Below are positions 25,313 to 36,821 of a DNA stretch of 64,000 nucleotides, in pieces. The stretch comes from Centroberyx gerrardi (lineage: Eukaryota; Chordata; Actinopteri; Beryciformes; Berycidae), in contig NC_135998.1 in the NCBI RefSeq assembly GCF_048128805.1, positions 29,246,992 to 29,310,991 on the forward strand. The letters are read 5' to 3'. Position numbers and translations under genes: made by a program. The notes beneath the pieces were generated by a model. The model had not been told where the DNA came from. It did not search any database and worked only from the letters and a program-made list of their open reading frames with translations. Each line of letters starts with the position of its first letter. Within the stretch, counting starts at the first letter, position 1.

Positions 25313-27074
25313 TATCTTTTGTCCTGATAAATATGGTCCAATTCACTATTTACTTGACTGACATCAAACTAATATTTATATTAAAATATAACTAAAATAT
25401 ATCTGTTTCGGGTTCAATTTGACTATACTAAGTAGCCCAATACACAGCAAAAATGACCACCTTAACATGCCATAGGCTTAGTCTCATTCAATTTTAAAAT
25501 CTTTTTCAAAGTGGAAAGTGAGATAATTCCACTTGTTTACGAAGCAGTTTCACATGTTTGTTTTTGGGACACAAGTGTCAATATATTGAAACCAGGAAGG
25601 CAGATCAGTCCACAAGGAGAATAGTCAAGAAAACGTCAAGGAAATTATCACTGATTTGTATTGGAAAGAAGTGGAACTAGTTCAACTAGTTCATGTATTC
25701 ACTAGTTTTAAGAAACAGAAGATTTCAGGACAGAGATGGACAGTTCATTCCTATGACATCAAATGAAGAGAATTTGAAATGAGCCTTTAAAAAACCCAGG
25801 AAACAGAAGTTGAAGCTATAAGACATGTGACGTTTATAAAAATATGTTTAGGAGTTATGCATCCTCTCATTATAGCTACAGTATATACAGTAGGTAGGCT
25901 ACATATTAACTCATCAAATACTCACTGGTCTAAAGAATAGTTTAAGCCTTTAAAATGTTTAGAACTGTGCTGCAAACATTAATAGTGTGATAATAACATC
26001 ATGAATAAATTATTTTATTGTTATGGTATGGGATAGCACTTGCACTAACATTCATTGAAAAGGCGATTAAATGGACACATGAAAAAAGTTGACTTTCAGG
26101 AAAAAAAAATTAGGCTACATCTGTGAACAAGGCTTTGCCATTCAAAGGGTGAATACCATGAAAGTAAGCCTGGTTAGAACAGGCCTATGATGAATAGATC
26201 TATAGCATCTCATTAATCATTTAAAACTTGGTTACAGGTTGCATTTCAAAATCTAATTGAACCAAGTGTGTCCCCCTCACCTTTGAAATAATGGGAGGCT
26301 ACATCAATATGGTGACAATGTGTGATGGTGGAAATAAAAGAAGAAGCAATGATGAAATACAGTTGCAGTAAAACAGGTTTCATCACCATACTTGCTGTAA
26401 CTCAGTGGGAACTGAGCACCGTTTTTGAAATCTCTCTGTTTAATCTGGCATTAAAACAGAGTAACAGAAGTTTGTTTACACATAGTTGTTGCAGTAATTT
26501 ACTCTTCTGAGAGCATTTACAGGATGCATGGAAGAAATTATTCATGATACAAATTATAGACATTTTTTGGGAGGGGTGGATTTTTTGGAATCATTATAGG
26601 GTGTGGCGTTTGGGTGCATTGCCTCCACCAAAAACTGTAATGTCACAAGAGGGCAGGATGCTGTAAATATTGATGTAGTAGTAAATAAACAGGTGGATAA
26701 ACTATGACCTCCAGTCAGTGATCGTCATTAGAAAAACAACCACTTATATAAATACAAAATAAATATGTACACTATGAACTTACTACAAACTTATATTATA
26801 AAGCTTTATGTCAGCCTAAAAAGCTTGTGGACTCTTGCAGAAGTGATGATTCATAATAAGCTTAAATAATACTCAAGATGGCATTCTAGGGCATTATAGT
26901 TTTTATACAAAGGTTACCAATGCATGTGTACTGTTTGAAAAGTTTTCTTGAAAGAACTATACATGCATAAGAATAAAAAAAAAAACTGGAGAAAACACCA
27001 AAACAATCAACTCTTGAAAGACTTCCTTGTGTTTTCTGAGGTAAACTCCCTCTGTGTTCAGGAGGAAACACCCA

Positions 27075-27112
<38 letters not shown>

Positions 27113-28244
27113 GGTATAACTATTCCTTAATTGTGCTGTTACTGAGCAGCTACGTATACACTGGCCCAAACAGCCTCAAGATGTCACTGTTATTCATATG
27201 TTTTTACTTGCACAAATGGACAATGTTAAATGTTAAGGAAATCTTGATAGCATGCTGTGTGGCATAAAGTGGCTGGAAAAACTAAACAGTTATCCATAGG
27301 GATAGGAAGACAGACCATATTTCAAAATAAGTGTCATATATAAGTCAAATGTTCAATACTGCTAAATGGCACTGTCAATATAGTAGTCTGTAAACTTGAC
27401 AATAATTGGGATGTTCCAACCGCAATATCAGTTAATCACCTGCACAGCCCAAGTCTGAATGCAAATATCTTTACCCAACAATTCTTCTTATCTGAAAAAT
27501 GCCTGAAACAATCACTGAATCAAAGCCTTAATGCAAAATATTTTTACGTTCTCTATAGCAGTCAACTAGCTTCAGCACATCCACTAATGCATAAAACATC
27601 CCTTCCAAGAATAAATGTTAAGAGATGGAAAAACATCACAGTATTTGTGGGACTGTGGGAGGTGAGTGATGTGTTGTCATCATTTACGGTGTCATTTCTT
27701 TCCTAGTTTATTGTCTTAAGATAAGGTACATGATTTCAAAATGAAAAAAGTTGTTTATAGCATTTGAGAAAAGACTCCAAGTACACCAGTGGATCAACAT
27801 ATCCCAACACAGGGGTAGGTTGAACCAAAATAACAAAGAAGTGTTTTCTGGCTATAATTTTGAAATGACAATATAGTGACAGTAAGAGCACTGCTCCATA
27901 GATTCACAAGATCCCAAAGTACAAGTGGATCCCTTTGGTACAGATTCTGAACTCTTCCCTCTCCTCCGAAACTCATGATTACTAACTTTATTTATCCACA
28001 AGTGGAACCTGAGGTAGCCACCCTGCACACAACATATAGAGATTCAGAACACCAAACAGCAAATGTAAATACACAGAATGTAAGAAGTGTGTCAACGTAC
28101 CCCGCTGTCCCCTACTTTGTGCAATCAGTCTGGCCCCAGATAGCAGATTCCGGTGTTACATCCTTCTCAAGGGAGGAGCTGACTCTAACAGTGAACAGTT
28201 GGTACAATATATGACACGGATAGATAGATATAATATAGCATATA
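25313..28244. other. AT-rich intergenic DNA, no gene seen
   Basis: There are only short open frames without motifs. A (CA)n array lies at 27076-27108. Confidence 0.6.
27076..27108. repeat. (AC)n microsatellite
   Basis: About 16 AC units. It produces valine/cysteine-rich shadow frames on the minus strand. Confidence 0.95.
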
Positions 28245-28428
28245 CCACAACAAATTACAACACAGCATCAAACAGTGCAATTATCTGCCGGCTTTTTTGG
28301 CCTGTATTGAATCTGCTGGCAATGTGGAACAGTTATGAAATAACCTGGGGTTTGGCAGGCTGGTAATGTAAATATTTGTTCAGGGACAAACCTACTGCAT
28401 GATTAAGTTCAAGAGGAGAAAGACCAGG

Positions 28429-29204
28429 GGCCTATACTACGAAGCAAGTTCAACAACGTCAGGGTATGTTTGAGTTAGCCGGCTTCACTAAACCTAACAT
28501 TGGCGATCCAGATAACCGGTCTCACGTAGCTGGTTATCAACTGGCTCTGTCAACCCAGGATTCACCTATCCAGCTATGAGCGCGTTCACATGAAAGAGGC
28601 GGGGTTTGTAACAAATAGCCAATCACAAACTACTGATCCCCGTGGGGAAATTAGATAGTTGTGCAGCAAAAGTAATATGATTCAGTGGGGAAAAGGACAT
28701 AGAATATAAGCGCAAAACTATAAAAATAAGTAATAGCCTAAAAATAGGCGAAAATAATAAAATAGGCTAATCAAACAATAAAAGCCATAAACAATAGACC
28801 TAATTATAGGATGATATAAGCCCTAATATTTCCTGCTGACATTTTCAACATGGGTATCGGAAAGAAATGGATAGCTACTAACATTGGGTTCTTCTCTCAA
28901 GAAGAACAAATTCTTATAATGAATAACTGTCAGCATTACAAAACATAACCGCGAAAAGTAAATGTTGTTTCTGCTTCCAAGGCTAGAGAGGATTACTGGA
29001 GGAACTGCCCCGTTATTAGGACACAGTGGGCATATTTTTCATTGATAAAATAGTTTGTGGACACATTGAGGCTGTAAAAAGATCTTCTATTCATAAAGTC
29101 GGTCTCATGTTCTTCGGGGCTGCGGCAATGGAATATGAATAGCCTACATTGAACCAAACACTGTTGGGAATCCAATTAAATAAAGTCAGCGCAATTAATA
29201 TATG
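28429..29204. mobile_element. 3'-truncated terminal-inverted-repeat element (TE1)
   Basis: It begins GGCCTATACTACGAAGCAAG and is closely related to the complete element at 31129-32162 over most of its length. It stops at the shared AATTAATATATGCAA, where the other copy continues. The right inverted end is missing and duplication block 2 follows directly. Relative to copy B, about 200 bases of duplicated sequence are missing here. Confidence 0.75.
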
Positions 29205-29806
29205 CAAACCTGCACATGTTGTCTGTTAATCTCCACTGTCAATTCTCAAATAAAAGCAAAAATGTGCACTGACCCCCACTCCAAAAAATACCCTATCTGT
29301 CTATCTGAATTGGATGGTATGACAAATATTGCCATTAGGCTACTTTCTATTACTTTTTATGTTTTGTAATAATAATAAAAAAAGGCAAATATTGCAATTT
29401 TGCAAGCAACAATCATAAAAAAAAAAAAATCTACATTCATTAAATGGAGTGATGTGAATCCCTACTTTCAAATTTTCAAGACAGCCCTTTTTAGTTTTTA
29501 TGATCCAGTAATTTCTAAATTATTAACAAAGCTCAGAGGACTTTATCTTTTATGACACACTTTGAATTTATGCAGTGTAATGCCCCTTTGCATGTTTTTG
29601 ATAGCCTATGTATTGTGTTATATTTCTAGTATTTGTTTTATTATCGAAAGATTGAATATTGAGATATTTTTGTAATTTATTACAGCTTATAATAGATTTT
29701 TGAGAAATAAAATGAAGGCAATGTGACCATTTTCCTTCTAGCTACATGTAGCATGGTATGTAGTCTTTCGTCAAGCAGCTGATTTATCATGAGACCACAC
29801 AAGTAC

Positions 29807-29851
29807 TGCGCATGCGTCAAGCATTCCTCAGTCTGCCTGGATATGACGTCA
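29807..29851 (+). promoter_or_regulatory. NRF1-like and CRE motifs in duplicated promoter (copy A)
   Basis: TGCGCATGCGT at 29807-29817 fits the NRF1 consensus. TGACGTCA at 29844-29851 is a perfect cAMP-response element. Both are also present upstream of intact lmbrd2 at 48342-48386. Here a transposon begins 30 bases downstream, separating them from the non-coding exon. Confidence 0.6.
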
Positions 29852-29880
29852 TTGTCTGCTCCTGCGATCTGCCTCCTACT

Positions 29881-30752
29881 AGAGGTGGGCGATACCGCAA
29901 AATTTGGTTTCGATCCGATACCAAGTAATACAGGGCCAGAATCGCCGATATCGATACCGATACTTTTTATTATTAAAAGCGGCTTATGCACTTTCTTGTA
30001 GGGGAGAGCAGTGTGTCATGATTTATGAGGTGAATGCATCATCAATAGGCTAAATCTGAATACATTTTCATGACCACTAAATTATTTGCCAAAGGTTAGC
30101 AATCATTGTAAGGTGAGTGGTAGAATTTCTACCTGCCACCTGTGAGACCAGGGTTTGATTCCCAACTGAAGCAAGTATGTAGCAAGCAAAGCACTTTTTT
30201 ACAAAGTGCTACATAAATGAATGAAGCCAATTTTTTTTGCTTTCCACTGTTAATTACTTAATCACATGCATGTTAAAACACAGGACAGTTTTTAAAGGGA
30301 AATAACAAAAAAATGTTTTTGAATAAACAAAGTGCACACAATTATTTGTGGAGAACAATGAATGTTTTAAAAACTTTCAAAACTTTTATGAATAAGCAAA
30401 GTGCAAATAACTAAACAAAAGCACAAACTACCCTCAAGCATTCTTCTTTCCTTCAGTTAGTGCAATGGTTGTCAGGGTGCGCGACGCGTATGTTCGTTGT
30501 TTGAGTGCACACGACACGACAACAGCAGCGGAGAAGCAAAGAGTGCATGCATGCACTAAGATGTGTTCACGACAGCGGAACGTTGTTTGCACAGACAGTT
30601 CTACTCTTTGATGAAATGGGTACACAGTAGAAGAGAGAAACTGAAACTGAAACTGGTATCAATCCTATTGACGCTAGAATCGATCTTCAAAAACGAGATG
30701 TAGCATCTGTAGTAAGCTATCGATATTTTGGGATCGATCCGCCCACCCCTAC
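29881..30752. mobile_element. hAT-like insertion in copy A
   Basis: It starts AGAGGTGGGCGATACC and ends GATCCGCCCACCCCT, imperfect inverted ends. It is flanked by the direct repeat CCTCCTACTAG, which contains an 8-base target duplication. The undamaged copy B has CCTCCTACTAG only once at this point. No transposase frame is visible. A tRNA-derived piece is nested at about 30101-30225. Confidence 0.8.
30101..30225 (+). repeat. tRNA-Gly-derived SINE-like sequence
   Basis: The string GAGTGGTAGAATTTCTACC, then CTGCCACC with a GCC anticodon position, then GGTTTGATTCC (B box, 30152-30162) follows the layout of tRNA-Gly(GCC). The stems are mismatched. After it comes AAAGTGCTACATAAATGAAT GAA, similar to LINE-like SINE tails. 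I read this as a SINE or tRNA pseudogene, not a functional tRNA. Confidence 0.5.
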
Positions 30753-31128
30753 CTCCTACTAGAAATGTGACTGCTGCCAGCTAGCAAGCCAGGAAACTGA
30801 TGCATTTTATGGTAAACAGAGTGGAAATAACATTATCATCTGAAGATTATCAGACTTTTTGCTTTCCCCTGAAAGGTGTGATAACAAAAAACGACGGTAA
30901 GAGTCACCACGTCAGCAATGCCTCTGTTATTACTACTAATAATTTGCTTGGCATGCGAACCAACGTTAAGTTAGCTGTAATGTTAGCTTCTTGACAGGTT
31001 ATCTGGGCGTAGACTATCTGTCCCCTGAGACAGACCAACATTATATTATTTGAATGAATAACGTGTCGTTAAAGCATTAATTTAATGTACTGGTGTAGAC
31101 CTGTACATACACTGCTAAGTTAACCTGC

Positions 31129-32162
31129 GGCCTGTACTACGAAGCAAGTTCAACAAAGTCAGGGTATGTTTGAGTTAGCCGGATTCACTAAACCTAACAT
31201 TGGCGATCCTGATAACCGGTCTCACGTAGCTGGTTATCAACTGGCTCTGTCAACCCAGGATTTACCTATCCAGCTATGAGCGCGTTCACATGAAAGAGGC
31301 GGGGTTTGTAGCAAATAGCCAATCACTTGCAACATGGACAGATCCAGATCAGACAATTCGGATAAGATAAAATGAAACTACTGATCCCTGTGGGGAAATT
31401 ATTTTGTTGTGCAGCAAAAGTAATATGATTCAGCGGGGAAAAGGACATAGAATATAAGCGCAAAACTATAAAAATAAGTAATAGCCTAAAATAGGCGAAA
31501 ATAATAAAATAGGCTAATCAAACAATAAAAGCCATAAACAATAGACCTAATTCTAGGATGATATAAGCCCTAATATTTCATGCTGACATGAAATATTAGA
31601 ATATTTTCATGTTCTTCAGGGCTGCAGTAATGGAATATGAAATAGCCTACGTTGAACCAAACACTGTCGGGAATCCAATTAAATAAAGTCAGCGCAATTA
31701 ATATATGCAACAGTAACTTTAATCCATTAATAATATGGTCAATTAAGTAGCCTACTTGCTATATCTCCGATATAATAAGTTATCATGGAAAACAACGTGA
31801 TTCTACTGGTCTGTAAACACGTCGCCCTGCGAACAGCACTTCTTACTGTCTGTTAATTCAATAATAGCCTAACAGTTTTCAGTTTTTATTGTGATTTGCA
31901 TTTGTATATTTGTCCATATCGGGATCCTGTAGGAATGGTGACTCCCTGTTTCCAGAGAGCTGATTGGTCAGAAGGCGGGCCTTTCATACGTTTTGATCCG
32001 ATACCCTGAACTTAACCTGCTCTGGAGCAGGTTAGCCGTGCAGCAGAAGTTACCATGGTGATCTACCCCGGTTAAAAGTGAACCACCGTCGTAACCCTGA
32101 AAACCCAGGGTTAAACCTGAAGTTACCTCGCTAACCCCAAATCCTGCTTCGTAGTACAGGCC
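31129..32162. mobile_element. Terminal-inverted-repeat element (TE2), complete
   Basis: The left end GGCCTGTACTACGAAGCAAG and the right end CTGCTTCGTAGTACAGGCC are inverted repeats of about 18 bases. A CTG triplet on both sides may be a 3-base target duplication. Copy B lacks it, reading directly through GAACCTGGTTGG. At about 1.03 kb with no large frame it is non-autonomous. The superfamily is not certain; a 3-base duplication would fit PIF/Harbinger. Confidence 0.75.
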
Positions 32163-32863
32163 TCTGGTTGCCTGGTTTGGCTGTCTATCCATCTGCCAGC
32201 TGCTGCCCAGTCCTATTGCTGTCGTCACGTTTGATAAAACAAAAGCACAGCACAACTACTTCTCTTTATTGGGGCGTTACTTTCCCAGTTATGTCACACA
32301 ATTAAACACATTAAACAGGAATTTAAATTGTTATGGACTGTGGCAAGAAATACGTTGTCGCTTATTGTCACTGCATGCTGGACTCCTCCCTTGTCTCGTC
32401 TCCTATCTCGTCCAATATTCTTGTTTTGGTTTCTCCTTGTTCTTGCTAGCTAGCCATTGCAACTGTTTGTTGCAAGATTGCTCCTACTTCTCAATCTCTC
32501 CCTCACCGATTTGTAAACAAAATCCTGTTTTGTTAATGACAGTGTTATAACAATGCAAGTATTATGCTTTTTCATTTACTTTGAAACTATGTTGTGGCCC
32601 AAAGGAATAACACAAAAGACCCTTTCAGGGTGTACAGGTCAGCATGCCTTTGTTGCAGAGCCTCATGTCTTTGGCAATTGTGTGAGAGCTCATTATTATC
32701 CCAAGCTGCAGTAATTGAGTGAAGAATAGGACTGTGTTTGTGTCAGTTGCACCAATCATCACTTCTGTTCTTTTTCAGAGGTAGCAGTATAATGAAACTT
32801 TAACAGAGAAAAACAAATCTGTATGAAATGGGTTCAATTTGATATCACATGTATCCATTGCAG

Positions 32864-32963
32864 GTTAGGCTGTTGAGAGGAGCGCAGCGGGATGAGCGGG
32901 GCCGCACTGGGCATCGAGATAGTGGTGGTGTTTTTCCTGGCACTGTTCCTGCTGGTTTCTTAA
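32864..32963 (+). pseudogene. Truncated lmbrd2 first coding exon (copy A)
   Basis: After an acceptor (TTGCAG, 32858-32863) the exon repeats the lmbrd2 leader and the ATG at 32892. It encodes the family N-terminus [15 protein letters not shown] and on to LFLL. At 32954 the duplication ends, and two foreign codons (V, S) are followed by TAA at 32961. The remaining 680 or so residues of lmbrd2 are absent from this copy. A GT directly at the break (CTG|GTTTCT) could act as a donor. A transcript is possible but would give only a 23-residue peptide. Confidence 0.85.
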
Positions 32964-33044
32964 TTATTGATAGGACGACAATAATTTGTTACCACTGGCC
33001 TAACACTTCCATTTGTGCTGACATACTTGATTCTCTTCTTTCAG

Positions 33045-33748
33045 GAACCCCAGCTTTCTATAAGCTGGAGAAGGTGTTAACCAGCAAGAGAGTCCTGAAA
33101 GATGTGGCAAAGCTGAGCCCTCACCATCAGACCTCATCGCTCGAAGCTTTCCACAGTGTTATCCTTTGCTTTGCTCCCAAAAATGTCGTTTTTCCATTTC
33201 TTGGAATGCTGTGCAGGTAAGTAAGACACAAGATTGTCTCAATCCATGTGTATGTGTTTTCTAAACAGGTATTGTAATTATCAGTAATTTTTTTTTTTTT
33301 TTTTTTTTTTCCCAAAGACTCTACCTGTCTGCCCTGCAAGCAGAGCCAACCTTCAGTATGTTTACCAACACACATTTTTATTGCACACACAAAACTTTCT
33401 AAATATAACATTTAAATAAATATACAAATGTTATAACTAAGTATAAAATATATTACAAAATAATCTATAAAACACAATTGGTGTTTGCCAGTGTCAATAC
33501 ACACTAGAATGTGATGTACATTCTTTTGTAATGGATGATGTAGTGATATTTGTTTGTGTTACTCCACAGATTACGTTGATGAGTTGATGGACCTCATCTT
33601 CGATCAAGTCTTCCAGGATCCTGCACCTTACGTGAGCAAGCTTTTGAAGATCCCCATCCCGGAAGACCTGTGCGGCCAGTTTGACAGACCAGTAAAGGAG
33701 GACGTCATTGCCGGCTACGTATCACGGTTCAATCAAGAGGCAGTCTGA
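33045..33748 (+). pseudogene. C-terminal fragment of fish multi-copy protein of unknown function
   Basis: Three exon-like blocks join in frame: 33045-33216 (GTPAFYKLEKVLTSKRVLKD, then VAKLSPHHQTSSLEAFHSVI), 33318-33355 (LYLSALQAEPTF) and 33570-33748 (YVDELMDLIFDQVF, ending GYVSRFNQEAV and a stop). Boundaries have GT/AG. From memory this C-terminal segment (KLSPHHQTSSLEAFHSV, FAPKNVVFPFLGMLCRLYL) belongs to uncharacterised proteins repeated many times in teleost genomes, perhaps transposon-linked. The middle exon looks shortened against that memory. No N-terminal part is visible. The block starts 90 bases after the broken lmbrd2 duplicate. Confidence 0.55.
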
Positions 33749-34789
33749 ACTCTACATAGCTGCCGTCAGCATCAGGGAACTCATGGCGTATGTGTAGCAC
33801 CACACATGCTGGTATGCTGAATGTCAGAATTGGAATCATTATTGCTAAGTACAAAAGCACAAGGAATTTGTGGAAAACAATTGTGAGGGTGGCTGTGAAT
33901 AAGGAATACACACTATGTTGGCGTAGATTCATTTCAGTCATCCAGGTAGTAAATTGTCTTGTAAGATGTTTTGTTTTTATTTTGTGGACAAGGAATACAT
34001 ACATGGCATGTTCAGTTCTACGCTCTGCATTCGGTTGTCGTGCCATCATCATCAAACTCACTTTTGAGGAAACTGAAAAAATCTTAACAGCTGAAAAAAT
34101 TACAAAAAAATTCAGTCAAGCATGTGAATAGCACCAAGCCAGGTTAAGTAAATAATCTCATGAACGTCTGCATGTCAATAAGTGATCTGGACAAATTGCA
34201 AATGACAGTATATGGCACAACATGCTAACCTCTGTAAATAGTGCCAGGCAACTATTTATGCCAGTGAAAACTTAAATCTCTCTCTCTCTCTCTCTGTTCT
34301 CAGGTGGAAAAGACAGCATGTGGGACTCCACTCCACTCACTCACTCAATCATTCTTTTTCGTTTCATTTAATTTAAGCTTTTTGTTTGTTGCACATCAAA
34401 ATTAAATACCCATTTTTACCGGTTTATCAAGCATTAGTGTTAGTATTTGTATCAAAAGCTCAATCAAATAGAGAATCAAAATGTCTATAATCCCATTTTT
34501 TCTTTGTGGTGGGGTCACCCATTTGTTAGGATAAATTAGGATTGCAGATTGGACCATAAAATTGTAATCATAAATAATTTCACAAATTCACTCCTGTTGT
34601 TTTCTCAAAGCAATCACATACTGTACATGTGTTGACTACTTCACACATTAACTGGAAAAATGTCTTACATTGCAACAAGATGTGCAGACAGTGTGAGTAA
34701 TGTAACATTTTTTCTTAAAATTTTGCTTTACAAATTTGTATCATGGAGAAGTAGTTTAATAAATGATTTATTTTGCTTTATTCTTGTTT
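33749..34789. other. AT-rich non-coding DNA
   Basis: Nothing recognised apart from a (TC)n run at about 34278-34295. Confidence 0.5.
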
Positions 34790-35208
34790 ATCTTATGACC
34801 TGCTCCTAGGTCTTAACAAAAAACGGGAGACGCACGCAGATACCGGCAAAAGATAAGGGAATTTATTTACAAGAGCAGAATAAACTAACAACGAAATACA
34901 CCATAATGCAGCTAAATCAGTGGAGTCAGTAGTGTAGTGAGTGGATGAGTGAAATGTATGTCTGAGGGTAGACTACTGTATGGATAATGCAGAAAAGAAC
35001 AGAACGACGGTCAAACGAAACGTGGTGCGATGGGAGAGAGTCTCCACGGCTTCTGGGTTGGAGCAGGTCTTACACCCCTGGGAACACTGGCCAGGTGCTC
35101 CCAGTTGCTCTGATGGCTCCCAACTCCGCCCCACCAGAACCTGCCAGCAGAGAGAGCAGACACGCCCACAGACACACAAGCCCTGGCAGAGGGGGTTGGG
35201 GCAGTCAC
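34790..35208 (-). mobile_element. Possible solo LTR of a retrotransposon
   Basis: Read on the minus strand, the segment starts TGTGACTGCCCC. It has a GC-rich first half and then an AT-rich part with AATAAA (in TGTAAATAAATTCCC) near the end. This composition is seen in fish Ty3/gypsy LTRs. No second LTR, primer site or polyprotein frame was identified, so the boundaries are approximate. Confidence 0.35.
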
Positions 35209-36068
35209 AATCTGAACACATTGTTTCTCCATGATGTAAATGAGATGATCCAGTCTCTGCTTGAATACTGTAATTCTCAGTCAAACTCTTCTCCGAGTCA
35301 AATATTGTCATGCATATGCTATTGTTCCTGGGCAGCCGTGAGAAGACCGAAGTACTCCAGCTCTCAGACTGATGGGTTTTGAAAAGAAGCCACTTATAAA
35401 CTGGACTGAACCAGATGAGGTAAGTGTCCTCTATATCAATTCAGAATGTGGCAGATTCTGTGTATAGTATTGTACTAGTATTAATCTGTTTATATCCATC
35501 TTTCATGCTTGGAAATCTGTAATTCCATAGAGACCTATCGGACTTTCACCTCCTCCTCACCACCCTCAAGACATCAGAGAGCAAGGACTTTTTTTGTTTT
35601 TGTTTTCTTACTAAGGAGAAATGGAAAATCAAGCCTTTCTAAATGTCTCTGCCATTTCTGATCAGGAAAACGAAAAATGCCTTCTATTTCCATCAAATCA
35701 CCATTCGTTTCTGAAAATAAAATACAATGATCAAAAAATACACGGACCTTAGGCCTATAGAATATTAACCAAAAAGTATGTTACTCACCAAACAGATGAC
35801 TGGAGACGCAGCCTGTCTGATTCGTATAGTCCTACCAAAGTCCAAAGCAAGTCATCCAACAGCCCTTATCAAACGCTGAACTATCGTCCATGCATGTTCT
35901 CAGATAACTTTTGATAAGTTTCAGGCAGCTGAAGTTTCTCTCTGCTTTGGCGCTGCTGCAGTAGAGAACGGTGAGATCTGGAAAGGCTCGATCCATATCG
36001 TTGGCAAAGAGGAATGGGAGAAGTTTCTCAGTGATTGTGAAGTGGTCAGCCTGATCTCAAAGAAAAAT
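35209..36068. other. Unassigned DNA with a few exon-like stretches
   Basis: One frame at about 35947-36077 stays open after an acceptor-like TTTCAG and reads ENGEIWKGSIHIVGKEEW before a stop. Another at about 35373-35420 ends in a donor-like GAG|GTAAGT. Neither links to a recognisable gene. Confidence 0.3.
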
Positions 36069-36821
36069 GTGAAATGAACACTATGTGTTAACAGCAAATG
36101 TTACGTATTGGTGGAACGTAAAAGTGTTAAAATGATGTATTCCTAGCACAAAACTGTTACATGAAGGAGACACGACTATAAGCAGGAAGTACTGTCACAT
36201 TGAAGTAGCACGGTGAGGGTGATCCAGTCGGAGTGGCGTATGGCTGTATGTGTAGGGATGGAGAGTCGACTCCAAAAGAGTCGATTCTCGATTCCATCAC
36301 GTCAATTCTGAGAATCGACTCTACTAATAAACGGTCGACTCCAAACTCTGGAATCTGAAACTGTTTCATTTAAATTAATTTGGGGGGGGGGATTCAAGGC
36401 TCACTGTTGAATGCCAACCAGCGTAAAACTGAAATTTTTGTCTTGATTTTCACTTGGAATCGGAATCGATTTAGAATCGATTCCATTACAAGGAGTTGGA
36501 ATTGGAATCGACTCCAAAAAATGTGGAATCGTCCATCCCTATGTGTTTGCCTTCGATGCGGGCCATAACCTTAACCCTAACCTTAACCAAGTTAGTTACC
36601 AGGTAAGTTGTTTTACATGCCTAAACTTAACCAAAGTTGTTTTACTTGCCTAAATTTAACCGGTAGCCATTGGAATGTAGTTCAATTTGTGGCGGAGGAA
36701 TGTATTTCAATTCGTTACGGGGGAACATAATTTAGTTTGTGGTGGAGAACTGAACGTTATTTTCCTATAATGCGTGTCCACAGCACGTAAATCGATGTTT
36801 CAGAGTTCGTGTTCATTTCAC
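36069..36821. mobile_element. Inverted-repeat element with nested MITE
   Basis: GTGAAATGAACAC at 36069-36081 is exactly inverted as GTGTTCATTTCAC at 36809-36821. Inside are telomere-like TAACCCTAACC and a short tandem motif (TTTGTGGCGGAGGAA near 36690). A second element sits at 36254-36540. Together they look like one old element interrupted by a younger one. Confidence 0.5.
36254..36540. mobile_element. Nested 287-bp MITE, hAT-like
   Basis: The ends are AGGGATGGAGAGTCGACTCC and, inverted, AGGGATGGACGATTCCAC. The interior is full of GAATCGA/TCGATTC-like inverted motifs. The direct repeat ATGTGT abuts both sides. This is typical of small fish hAT-derived elements. Confidence 0.6.

Larger units (their letters stand above)
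28246..32954 (+). repeat. Segmental duplication copy A (lmbrd2 5' region)
   Basis: Direct-repeat partner of 47428-49569. Matching blocks are about 28246-28428 to 47428-47590, 29205-29880 to 47792-48418, 30753-31128 to 48411-48790 and 32163-32954 to 48795-49569. The last block is almost identical, with a few mismatches in 790 bases. It carries the promoter motifs, the non-coding exon and the start of the coding exon of lmbrd2. The similarity stops abruptly after CTGCTG at 32954. Three insertions found only in this copy interrupt it. Confidence 0.9.

Noticed and set aside
26886..27169. Cysteine/valine-rich minus-strand frames
   Set aside because: Translation of a CA microsatellite.
35361..35420. 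First exon with MGFEKKPLINWTEPDE and a donor
   Set aside because: Good donor, but no recognisable protein and the next candidate exon soon hits a stop.
36566..36592. Interstitial telomere repeat
   Set aside because: Only about four imperfect TAACCC/TAACCT units, probably part of the surrounding element.
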